64,000 bases of DNA from Pectinophora gossypiella (taxonomy: Eukaryota; Arthropoda; Insecta; Lepidoptera; Gelechiidae), in the NCBI RefSeq assembly GCF_024362695.1, contig NC_065421.1, positions 7,378,598 through 7,442,597 of the forward strand. Reading direction: 5' to 3'. Shown in pieces: positions 56,947 through 64,000 of the stretch. Each line of letters opens with the position of its first letter. Positions within the stretch are counted from its first letter, which is position 1. The notes beneath the pieces were generated by a model, which was given only the letters and a program-made list of their open reading frames with translations, ran no database searches and had not been told where the DNA came from. The translations under genes and the position numbers were made by a program.

Positions 56947-57443
56947 CGACCAACGTCAAACGAACGCATAACGTCATAGATGACAAAAAAGGTCTATCCA
57001 CCTTTCTTTTCTTTTTAATTTAGCAGTTGTGTTTGTTGATTGTTGAAGAGCTGCGCAGGCGAAAACCCTACTAAAGAGTCTAGTTGCTACTTGGTTTGTG
57101 CGTGCAAATCAAACAAGTGTTCGTGTACGGACAGGCTTGTTTATCAGATACCGCTGCTATCCAGGAAATGGGAGAATTCTCCCGTTTGTCAGGATTCTGT
57201 AGCGTCAATTAAAAGATAAGAGTCGTGGCGTCACAGTCGATTGTGCTTTGTTGTTCGATCGCTTGTTTGGTTTGGGCTGCGGCTGGGAGAGGGTAGCACT
57301 CGCTGTCGTGTAAGGGTATTATTTGGAGAATAATGTATGTTATGTAGAGGTGGGCCATTCTTTGATCCTGCAACATTCTGGATGCCAAAGCCCTCCAAAG
57401 CATCATCTGTGCCGCGTCCATGTCGTGTCTGTGCCCCATTTAA

Positions 57444-57617
57444 GGCTGCGTTTCCATTGACGCGGAGCTGGGCGGAGAGGAGCGAAGATGTACAGGAATC
57501 GACCAATCACCGTGAGGGAGAGAGTGACAGAGCGTCTTCGTTTTTCGCTCTGTCGAACGCTGTGATTGGTCAAATCCACACATCTCCGCTCTTCTCCGCG
57601 TCTGTGGAGACCCGGCC
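57444..57617. mobile_element. 174-bp MITE with TAA TSD, Harbinger-like
   Basis: Imperfect inverted ends: GGCTGCGTTTCCATTGACGC and, reading the right end in reverse complement, GGCCGGGTCTCCACAGACGC. Both then continue GGAG...GAGCG and GACCAATCAC. TAA at 57441-57443 and 57618-57620 is a 3-bp TSD. GG-starting ends with a TAA/TTA duplication fit PIF/Harbinger-derived MITEs. GC-rich and open in several frames, but not coding. Confidence 0.72.
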
Positions 57618-57639
57618 TAAGCCTTCTGTGTGAGTTTCC

Positions 57640-58060
57640 GTATTTCGTTCCTTTATTCTACCCGTTATGAAAATAAAATTATATTGTTGTGAGCGATAGA
57701 CCGACTTCTTGTCACCATTAGGTTCATCATATCTTAAGACTTCGTTTCAACTTTGGTTGCAAGGTGTCTTTGGGAACTTGTAGCTCTACCTATCTTATTA
57801 GGAATTGCGGGCGTTTGGTGTATGTGTGTATGTATGTATAAAAATAAAGTTTACTTTTTATTGACCTTTGCACCTGCTCGGTGCAACATGCGTCATATTC
57901 TAATACTTAGATAAATAGTCAAACATGGTAATGTATTCAAAATCGGACGATAATTGCGCTCTCTTAGAAGTATTTCCCTTTTTTTTTGTAGTTTTCACTA
58001 TGTATTAAAGGTACCTAGTCTGTAACACTATTATTTTCTTGCATATAGTCTAGAACAAGT
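57640..58060. other. Unique DNA, no gene seen
   Basis: Nothing recognised. Confidence 0.35.
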
Positions 58061-58070
58061 TTCACCGACT

Positions 58071-58208
58071 AGATGGACTGATCAAGTGAAAGACTCGTCG
58101 TCATCCAAGTTCTACACAGTAGTAAGGGAAGCGCTGGACAGGAACCGGTGGAGGCAGATCACACGCTCCAGGTGCAACCCTGATGCTGACCACGATCCTC
58201 AGATATGA
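58071..58208 (+). pseudogene. C-terminal remnant of an unclassified LINE protein
   Basis: 45 codons in one frame, RWTDQVKDSSSSKFYTVVRE, then ALDRNRWRQITRSRCNPDAD and HDPQI, end at TGA 58206-58208. The arrangement RWxDQ, then A..R..WR.I, then HDPQ is a frequent C-terminal pattern of insect non-LTR retrotransposon proteins. A (GA)n run follows at about 58220. No catalytic domain. It could instead be a single host exon, but no acceptor is evident. Confidence 0.5.
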
Positions 58209-58904
58209 GGGACCGACCAAGAGAGAGAGAGAACAAGTTTAGTTTTCTACATTTAGTACGATAGAGAATGTTAAGAATTTATAATAAGAAGACTAAATTC
58301 AATAAAATGTATTAGTAAAAGCCAGAATCAGTGAAGTTGAATATTAGACAAAAAATAGGTCTACATATATACTTATTTAGGTATATATCGTGGAATAATC
58401 CTACATAACGTAACCCATTAAAAATAATTACTCCTCCTATATTCATAAGATATGCTCATCCATTTCATGTTTTGAATGCTCTGCATTAGCAAAAAAAGGT
58501 TTTTTAACAGTAAATTTTCACCTTCAAACAAAAAAAGGACCGGAGGTACCTAATTAAATTAAAATACAAGTACCGGAATTACAAAGCGGGTCGTTTAGCA
58601 CCTTTAAATTTAAACGTGGCATTCGTAGACAGGCTCAAATGTGGAAAAACTCCGCGGTTAACATATTAAAAGGGTCCACTTAAAAGCGATTTTCATGCGT
58701 GAGGCGCTTGGTATTAAATGACCTCTGAAACGCTTCTTAAATATTCACTGAGAACCCTCTGCTTCGACGTCACGCGTCAGTAGGGATCTAGCGGTGTCTC
58801 TGTTATTTAGCTTTTGAAATGTTTATTATTGGTGTAAGTACCCATCTATACGTATAGAGGTCGGCCCTGGCAGAAGTAACCATATTGTACCTCATTCGGG
58901 GTTA

Positions 58905-59083
58905 TCGCTATCGGCCCGATAGTGTTGATTAATTCTTTCAAAGACGTCCTGAACCAAGGTTTGTGACTATCTGGGCACCCAGACCTGTTGTCTTAAATTT
59001 TGTACTGGGTGAGAGCCCTCCTCATTTGTCCAGCAGAATAGTTGATGCCATTTGCAGCAAATCTACAATAAGTCACGTCTAGA
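58905..59083 (+). mobile_element. L1j LINE 3' end, diverged
   Basis: TTGATTAATTCTTTCAAAGA, GACCTGTTGTCTTAAATTTT, TGGGTGAGAGCCC, TTTGTCCAGCAGAATAGTTG and AATAAGTCACGTC. About 20 bp around the GCGCTCC block are lost. Confidence 0.75.
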
Positions 59084-59099
59084 AAGGTAAGTTCTATGT

Positions 59100-59167
59100 C
59101 ATCATCACCAGCCCGTTAACGTCCCCACTGCAGGGGCTCGGGCCTTCCCTATGGATGGATAGGGAGA
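59100..59167 (-). mobile_element. S2 SINE tail, 68 bp, with 12-bp TSD
   Basis: On the minus strand: CCCTATCCATCCATAGGGAA, GGGGACGTTAACGGGCTGG and TGATGAT. TAAGTTCTATGT at 59088-59099 and 59168-59179 is the TSD. A third copy of the same 12 bp at 59188-59199 shows a 20-bp tandem duplication on the right flank. The insertion lies next to an L1j tail. Confidence 0.85.
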
Positions 59168-59365
59168 TAAGTTCTATGTAGATAGAATAAGTTCTATGTA
59201 GCGTTGGAAAACAAAACCTAGAATAAGTTCAAAATCAGTGTGGGCATGGGTTGAAAATTAGTGTTGCACTCTGGGCAAATAATCACTGAACCATGGCCTT
59301 TTTTCGGCAGACTGCGCCATCATTTATATTGTGTTTTTTATCATTTATATTGTCTTAGTTCACTC

Positions 59366-59700
59366 GGCTTAGCAGTCACAATAGGGACCAAGCCACATCC
59401 CGGACATTTACACATACAATACATCTGGTTTTACACAGACACTAAACATTGACGTTATCGTACACGCGCCTGCGTGTGTGACGTCTGACGCCCATACGAT
59501 CGAAGACTAAAGTAAGACCGAGGGGGTGAGGTAAATCTAGCTCAGCTGCTGGTGGGGAGCGGAGAGTTGTCCTTCTATAAGTAATATTATTCCTTATTCT
59601 GTGTCATAAGTTGAACTTACTGCGCTAGGCCTTAATTCAAGTCCCGCAGTAGTTTACCTGCAATCGGCTTAGGCAGTCACAATAAAGACCAAGCCGAGCC
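59366..59700 (+). repeat. R1x repeat, copy B, between two direct repeats
   Basis: The core 59435-59600 matches 27301-27475. Around it GGCTTAGCAGTCACAATAGG (near 59367) and GGCTTAGGCAGTCACAATAA (near 59665) form a direct repeat about 300 bp apart, each followed by GACCAAGCC. Confidence 0.55.
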
Positions 59701-59838
59701 AAGCCTTTGTCTGAGCCAACTCAGTCGCCTTACTAAACTTAAGTCGTCCTCTGTGAAAACAATCTTGACCGGTAAATGTAGTGGTGTGTTAACACACTTG
59801 TAAAAATGATTTGAAAGGATTACCTATGGACCGTTTAT

Positions 59839-59970
59839 GTACAGTCATGAGCAATATCATGTAACCACTCTAGAACCCTGTCGCACTATCATATTTGACA
59901 TTTAGTGAGAATTACAGTTTAATTTGTCAAAAAAGTTAATGTGACATGGTATCAAAGTGTATACACGTCA
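59839..59970 (+). mobile_element. MITE with GTACAGTCA-type ends, second copy
   Basis: GTACAGTCATGAGCAATATC, CTGTCGCACTATCATATTTG, AATTTGTCAAAAAAGTTAAT and GTGACATGGTATCAAAGTGT match the minus strand of 31046-31193. The right end diverges after GTATACAC. Confidence 0.65.
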
Positions 59971-60600
59971 TACGGGTTGCATAACTTGCATATTAGAGCA
60001 TATTAGCGAGATACCTATTTGATTCGCGAGTTATTCATTCATTTTGAAATTGACATCTGGTAATTATTTATCTCTTTCCTTTTCGGCGGATAAGTAAGAG
60101 ACAGGTATAACTTACAATAAAATTAGAAGGTGTCGTCAGAAACCATTAATTGACTTATTTGATGATTAATCTCAAATGCCTGCATCAGCGCCTATTTGCA
60201 CTTCATTTTAATAACAGTGAGATACAACGCTGTGACTGATAAGATCGATTATTTATTACTCCTTCGCCTGTTTTGTAGTTGTGACCTATCCGGTACGTAG
60301 GTCAGGAGTAATAATGTGGAGATCTGAGAATCTGAGAATGTGGAGACAGGCGAATGTGGAGATGTGGAGAAGGGGGTCTCATTAAGTATTTCTCGAATAA
60401 GTATTACACAATCTGTAGTCAACAAGTAGCTTTTCTACAGAAAACCGCATAAACGCTTTTTTTTAATACTTTATCACATTCTGATCTTTTCATGTATTGG
60501 ATGGTATTAGTCGATATTGAAGTTTCCTATATTGAAGTTGGCTACATGTTTACTACGGAACTAAGCCAATCTATAATCTAAGCCAATTTATACTATAATG
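59971..60600. other. Unique DNA, no gene seen
   Basis: Contains a local GTGGAGA-rich repeat at 60316-60375. No exon recognised. Confidence 0.35.
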
Positions 60601-60609
60601 TTCAATTAA

Positions 60610-60878
60610 CACGTTGACAGTCCAGTGATCCATATATGGGTCATGACGGACTAGCTCCATACGTCCGTGACCCATACCTGCGTCACTAAGAAACGGCCAG
60701 GTAAGCACCATTTGCTACACTTGGATCCCGGGTAAATTAGCTAAGGTTTGTGATGCTGTATGCACTAAGGGCGGGTGCTCCACTTATTATTTACATTTTT
60801 AACAGGACGTATAAAACTGAAGTAATATGAGGGACTTAGAAGGAAGTCAAAACATTTTGTATGGGGACTGTCAACGTG
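60610..60878. mobile_element. 269-bp element with perfect 14-bp inverted ends
   Basis: CACGTTGACAGTCC at 60610-60623 is the exact reverse complement of 60865-60878. TTAA precedes the left end, but TAGT follows the right end, so a TTAA-type TSD is at most half preserved. An inner hairpin pairs TGGGTCATGACGGA with TCCGTGACCCA. Non-coding. Possibly a piggyBac-like MITE. Confidence 0.6.
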
Positions 60879-61530
60879 TAGTATAATGTAACTTGTTATG
60901 TATGCGTAACGGATAAACAGATAAATGAGAATATCTAGTTTCAAGGGATTATTATGACATTGATGACTAAAAATAAATTCCACTTTCCTGTAATGATAAC
61001 GTTACAACTGTCGATAATTGACTGTGTTAAGGTCAAATATTGTTTTGTTTGTTTTCTGTAAAAATAGAACAGGATTGTCTGAATACAAAATGAAAAGATA
61101 CCGCCTAAGATATTGTTTTTTCCTAAGAAAAATACTTATTTATAGCGTGAAATCCCAATTAGGGATAAGCTCGCCTATGCTTTATGTAATGATAAATCAT
61201 ACGTAAATTTTCTTTGTATTTTAAAGCAATAACTCTTATACAACCAAATAAAAATAAAGTATATCGTTTTCGGTAGTATTATTTAAGTAAGTGTATTATG
61301 GAATCAATAAGATGAATTTCCATATATACTTACCGAAAGCGATAAAAGTATGTAGATAAGCGATATAGTATTTCCTAAAAATCTATTCATTACCTTCTAT
61401 AAAGCTTTTTAAGCCTTGGAAAATATAGATCAAATATTGTAATATGGGAAGCGTGTCTTCCATAATTTTTAGCTCGTCGCCCGAATCCATTATCAGTATC
61501 ATGGGCTATATCTCCCCCGACAGTATTCGT
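60879..61530. other. AT-rich DNA, no gene seen
   Basis: No exon or transposon end recognised, apart from the GATGTCACTAAC target context near 61534. Confidence 0.35.
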
Positions 61531-61549
61531 TACGATGTCACTAACATCC

Positions 61550-61838
61550 GAGGAGCTCGGTGGCGCAGCGGTAAACGCGCTCGGTCTGCGATTGTTGAAG
61601 TTAAGCAACTTCAAGGCCGGTCATGGGATGGGTGACCACAAAAAATAAGTTTTCATCTCGAGCTCCTCCGTGCTTCGGAAGGCACGTTAAGCTGTTGGTC
61701 CCGGTTGCATTAGCAGTCGTTAATAACCACCAATCCGCACTGGGCCCGCGTGGTGGTTTAAGGCCCGATCTCGCTATCCATCCATAGGGAAGGCCCATGC
61801 CTCAGCAGTGGGGACGTTAATGGGCTGGTGATGATGAT
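61550..61838 (+). mobile_element. S2 SINE, full length, with 16-bp TSD
   Basis: GATGTCACTAACATCC at 61534-61549 and 61839-61854 brackets a complete S2. It has the tRNA-like A box GTGGCGCAGCGG, GAAGTTAAGCAACTTCAAGG, GGATGGGTGACC, the shared core, the CCACGCGGG-complement block and the (GAT)n end. Compared with 26488-26781 the spacer between the two 5S-like blocks is a few bases shorter. It inserted into another old repeat. Confidence 0.93.
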
Positions 61839-61859
61839 GATGTCACTAACATCCTGTAT

Positions 61860-62230
61860 TAGGCATGGTGTGGTAGATAATGCTCTTTGGAAGCTTTGAT
61901 AGAAGCAACTGATGGACGTTCTCTAATAACTAAGGGTAGATTGACAAAATTTGTTACAAAACAAATGAAAACTTTAGAGAATTTGGAGATAATAAACTTT
62001 GTTTGAGAAGCTATTATGTTGATGATATTCATTGGCTGAGGGTAATGGAATAGATTATTAATTGTGTTAGCAATATCAAAGACGTGGAATCGACGACAGC
62101 GACTGTGCTAAGGCAAGTTTTAATTTATGTCTGTTAGATATTGATTTTCATGTGAGTTTTGAAACTATGAGATAACATCTAAGAACAATATTCTTAATAA
62201 TTATATATTAATAGTCAAAGTCAAAGGAGA
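61860..62230. other. Unique DNA, no gene seen
   Basis: Nothing recognised. Confidence 0.35.
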
Positions 62231-62237
62231 CGAGTCA

Positions 62238-62574
62238 GGGGGTTTAAAATGGCCACATCGAAGCAATTCATCTAAGAAAGCAATATTGCTTCAGTCCTCA
62301 GTGTCCTCAGTGTATGTCCTAGAGAGCACCGAATTGACGTCACAAACATAGCCCGTAATCACCGGATAATCAAGACGCTTCTTATGACACATCATTTGTT
62401 AAATTCTGATTGGTGGTTTAGAAGTTAGGTCGGAACATGCAAACACACATACATAAAAGCAATATTGCAATTTGTCATTTGCGCATATAAAAGTAAGTGC
62501 GCAATGCAAACAAATCAAATAGCAATATTGCTTTCTTAGATGAATTGCTTATATGTGGCCATTTTAACCCCCCC
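62238..62574. mobile_element. M1 MITE, complete ends, interrupted by a nested insertion
   Basis: Left inverted repeat 62238-62289 (GGGGTTTAAAATGGCCACAT through GCAATATTGC) and right inverted repeat 62522-62574 are complementary over about 50 bp. The centre contains GCGCATATAAAAGTAAGTGC. The left arm is split from the centre by the 166-bp insertion at 62290-62455. No coding capacity; superfamily not certain. Confidence 0.82.
62290..62455 (+). mobile_element. 166-bp insertion in M1 with 13-bp TSD
   Basis: AAAGCAATATTGC at 62277-62289 and 62456-62468 brackets this sequence. It runs from TCAGTCCTCAGTG through ACGTCACAAACATAGCC, ACCGGATAATCAAGACGCTT and GGTCGGAACATGCAAACACA to CATACAT. A second copy is at 62960-63120. 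The TSD length and short tandem tail suggest a retrotransposed SINE or a truncated LINE end. Confidence 0.82.
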
Positions 62575-62959
62575 AGATATTTGAATAAAAATAAAGTGGT
62601 TTAAACACGTGGTCGTATGCCAACTTGTCCAAAAAGTTTGCTTACGACCACGGCTATCTTCTAAAAATCGTTTTTCTGATGATTTTTAGTGTTTCATACT
62701 TTTCCCGTAGTCGGGTTTTAGTTTTTAAACTTATATTTTTATTTAAGTATATTATTTTGGAGTATTTATTTATTTATTTCCAATACGTGTTTTATGTAAG
62801 ATTTAGGAGATAAAACCTAACCGGGTCGATTGAACGTAATTATTGTCTAATACAAGGAAACCCGCAAACAAAAGCTAGTAATATGTACATATTTATTTGA
62901 TTTAAAAACAAATAATAAAAATAAATAATATTTAAAATATACAAATTCGAAAAAAGAAC

Positions 62960-63120
62960 ATTTTGTCCTCAGAGTATGTCCTAGAGGGCACCGCATTGAG
63001 ACGTCACAAACATAGCCCATAATCACCGGATAATCAAGACGCTTCTTGTGACACTTCATTTGTTAAATTCTGATAGGTGGTTCAGAATTTAGGTCGGAAC
63101 ATGCAAACACACATACATAC
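62960..63120 (+). mobile_element. Second copy of the 166-bp element
   Basis: TTTTGTCCTCAGAGTATGTC, ACGTCACAAACATAGCCCAT, ACCGGATAATCAAGACGC and GGTCGGAACATGCAAACACA, ending in CATACATACA. Roughly 90% like the nested copy by eye. Only about 0.7 kb separates the two copies. Confidence 0.8.
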
Positions 63121-63129
63121 AAAGGGGTC

Positions 63130-63650
63130 AAACACATAAACCTCCTTTTTCGTCACCGCAGTTGGGTAAGAAAATGCCAGTGTAGCCGTAGTACAACATT
63201 TTTTGCTGTTTTCTGGCTGATAAATGCCCGAAGTACAGTCAAGATAACATTCATTAATTCGTAAATAACAATATTATTTATAGACCAAACTACTTATACA
63301 CTGTGGGTTGGTAAATAACTTGACATAATAAACGGATGGGGAACGTATTTTCGAGCGGGAAAGTTTCGCATTGACAAAAAGATAAACACGAATAGGGTTG
63401 GTGTCGTGATCAAGCCATCAACAGGTTAGGGCCATCCTTGCCAAACTTTTGATTGGGTCGGTTTTAACTAAAATTTGTATTCAAAGTTTACACTTGCGTC
63501 ATCGGAGTGTAAATTGAAGGCCGACTTCAGAACTAATTTCGACCGAAAAACTTTGCAGAGAGAAATGCGGGGTCAACAAGGTTTTATACACTACTACCTT
63601 TAGCAGCGATGCAAGCGCGACTGTATCGCAACAGCAGCTATTAATTTGTG
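63130..63650. other. Unique DNA, no gene seen
   Basis: Nothing recognised. Confidence 0.35.
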
Positions 63651-63655
63651 TCCAA

Positions 63656-64000
63656 CTAGTTATAACGTGCCACGGTGTTACAAATTAAAAAAAAATGTAC
63701 GCGGAGGTAGAGAGGGAAAGTACACGCATTCGTTACTGAAAGCGATCCTATGTCGCGACTGCATCGCACTTGTATCGCTACTTTTAGAACACATGTTGCC
63801 TTCTCACACACACACTGCTGTGCGTTTGGAAAAACCTTCTGGTGTATGAGCCCCTTCAGGTTGTAATCTTCGTCTCCCTTGGCTACGGGAGGGTCCTCGG
63901 GTATTGGTCCCGCCTTCGCGGTATAGCCCACCGGGTGAGACCCCGTTGGGGGAGGCCCAGTGGACCGCCTACGTTTAGGTGCGGGCTGGTCTTCTACGAC
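63656..64000 (-). CDS. Open frame running off the right edge, perhaps transposon-derived
   Basis: On the minus strand the frame is open from the window edge (VVEDQPAPKRRRSTGPPPTG) through HPVGYTAKAGPIPEDPPVAK and GDEDYNLKGLIH to a stop at 63656. The first 55 codons are proline-, lysine- and glycine-rich, GC-rich and clearly different in composition from the rest, so the true coding part may end near 63838 and the remainder be read-through. The style resembles disordered regions of LINE-encoded proteins, but I recognise no domain. The start lies outside the window. Confidence 0.35.
   Translation of the reverse strand, partial: VVEDQPAPKRRRSTGPPPTGSHPVGYTAKAGPIPEDPPVAKGDEDYNLKGLIHQKVFPNAQQCVCEKATCVLKVAIQVRCSRDIGSLSVTNACTFPLYLRVHFFLICNTVARYN

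Noticed and set aside
57082..57093. Third copy of the CCCAAGTAGCAA transposon end (TTGCTACTTGG)
   Set aside because: Only 11 bases match and nothing adjacent resembles the element; chance is plausible.

Overview
This looks like a piece of a lepidopteran (moth or butterfly) nuclear genome. It is AT-rich, has almost no continuous coding sequence, and is packed with tRNA-derived SINEs, truncated non-LTR retrotransposon tails, MITEs and Helitron-like ends of types familiar from Lepidoptera. There are no operons, no bacterial-type genes and no CRISPR array. Most open frames of 60 to 110 codons are chance frames or lie inside repeats. I infer that the window is mainly intron and intergenic DNA around one or more large neuronal or cell-surface genes.

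Host coding sequence is scarce. The best piece is a 174-bp plus-strand exon at 17757-17930. It encodes the end of cytoplasmic loop 3 and the start of TM6 of a D2-like dopamine receptor (signature EKATQTLAIVLG) and ends at a GTAAGT donor. The exon carries a perfect 25-bp tandem duplication that breaks its frame. Two weaker candidates are a signal-peptide-like first exon at 36623-36688 (+) and an unidentified open exon-like segment at 30003-30246 (-). A frame open to the right edge (63656-64000, -) may be transposon-derived.

Repeat vocabulary used below. S1: tRNA-headed SINE with a GATAGAAGAAG tail. S2: SINE with a tRNA-like A box followed by a 5S rRNA-like segment and a (GAT)n tail. S3: tRNA-headed SINE whose tail contains GCAGGATAATGCTAGG. 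S4: tRNA-headed SINE with a CCCAGCAGTGGGAC tail. L1j: Jockey-like LINE, best copy at 47947-48800. L2r: LINE whose last protein domain contains GRGRPRKTY. L3: LINE tail with an ATTGCTA/TAGCAAT hairpin. M1: MITE with inverted repeats of about 50 bp ending in GCAATATTGC. S1, S2 and S4 share the same central core, and several families share the (GAT)n-type tail, so they probably share retrotransposition machinery. Many copies still have readable target-site duplications (TSDs).

Layout. 0-4.2 kb: truncated S1, S2, S3 and L1j copies, a 70-bp-arm palindrome and a degenerate tandem repeat. 4.2-8.4 kb: mostly unique AT-rich DNA with GC-rich patches. 8.4-14.7 kb: a LINE 3' end, M1, a full S1, a small MITE, an L3 tail and an L1j tail. 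14.7-19.4 kb: low-repeat DNA with the dopamine receptor exon. 19.4-27 kb: an inverted S3 pair, another inverted LINE-tail pair and a full S2. 27-37 kb: scattered fragments, a Helitron-like end and the candidate exons. 37.25-40.85 kb: a 3.6-kb non-autonomous element bounded by CCCAAGTAGCAA inverted repeats. 41-46 kb: little except a striking 110-bp-arm inverted duplication at 42.5 kb. 46.8-54 kb: Helitron-like, LINE and SINE insertions, including a three-level nest at 52.5 kb. 54-64 kb: MITEs, a second full S2 and M1 with a further nested insertion.

I found no new multi-gene system. The observations most worth following up are the frame-breaking duplication in the receptor exon, the snap-back-like inverted duplications, the SINE core and 5S-like modules shared across families, and the uncharacterised 3.6-kb element. 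All family names beyond general class are my labels, and no database search was possible.
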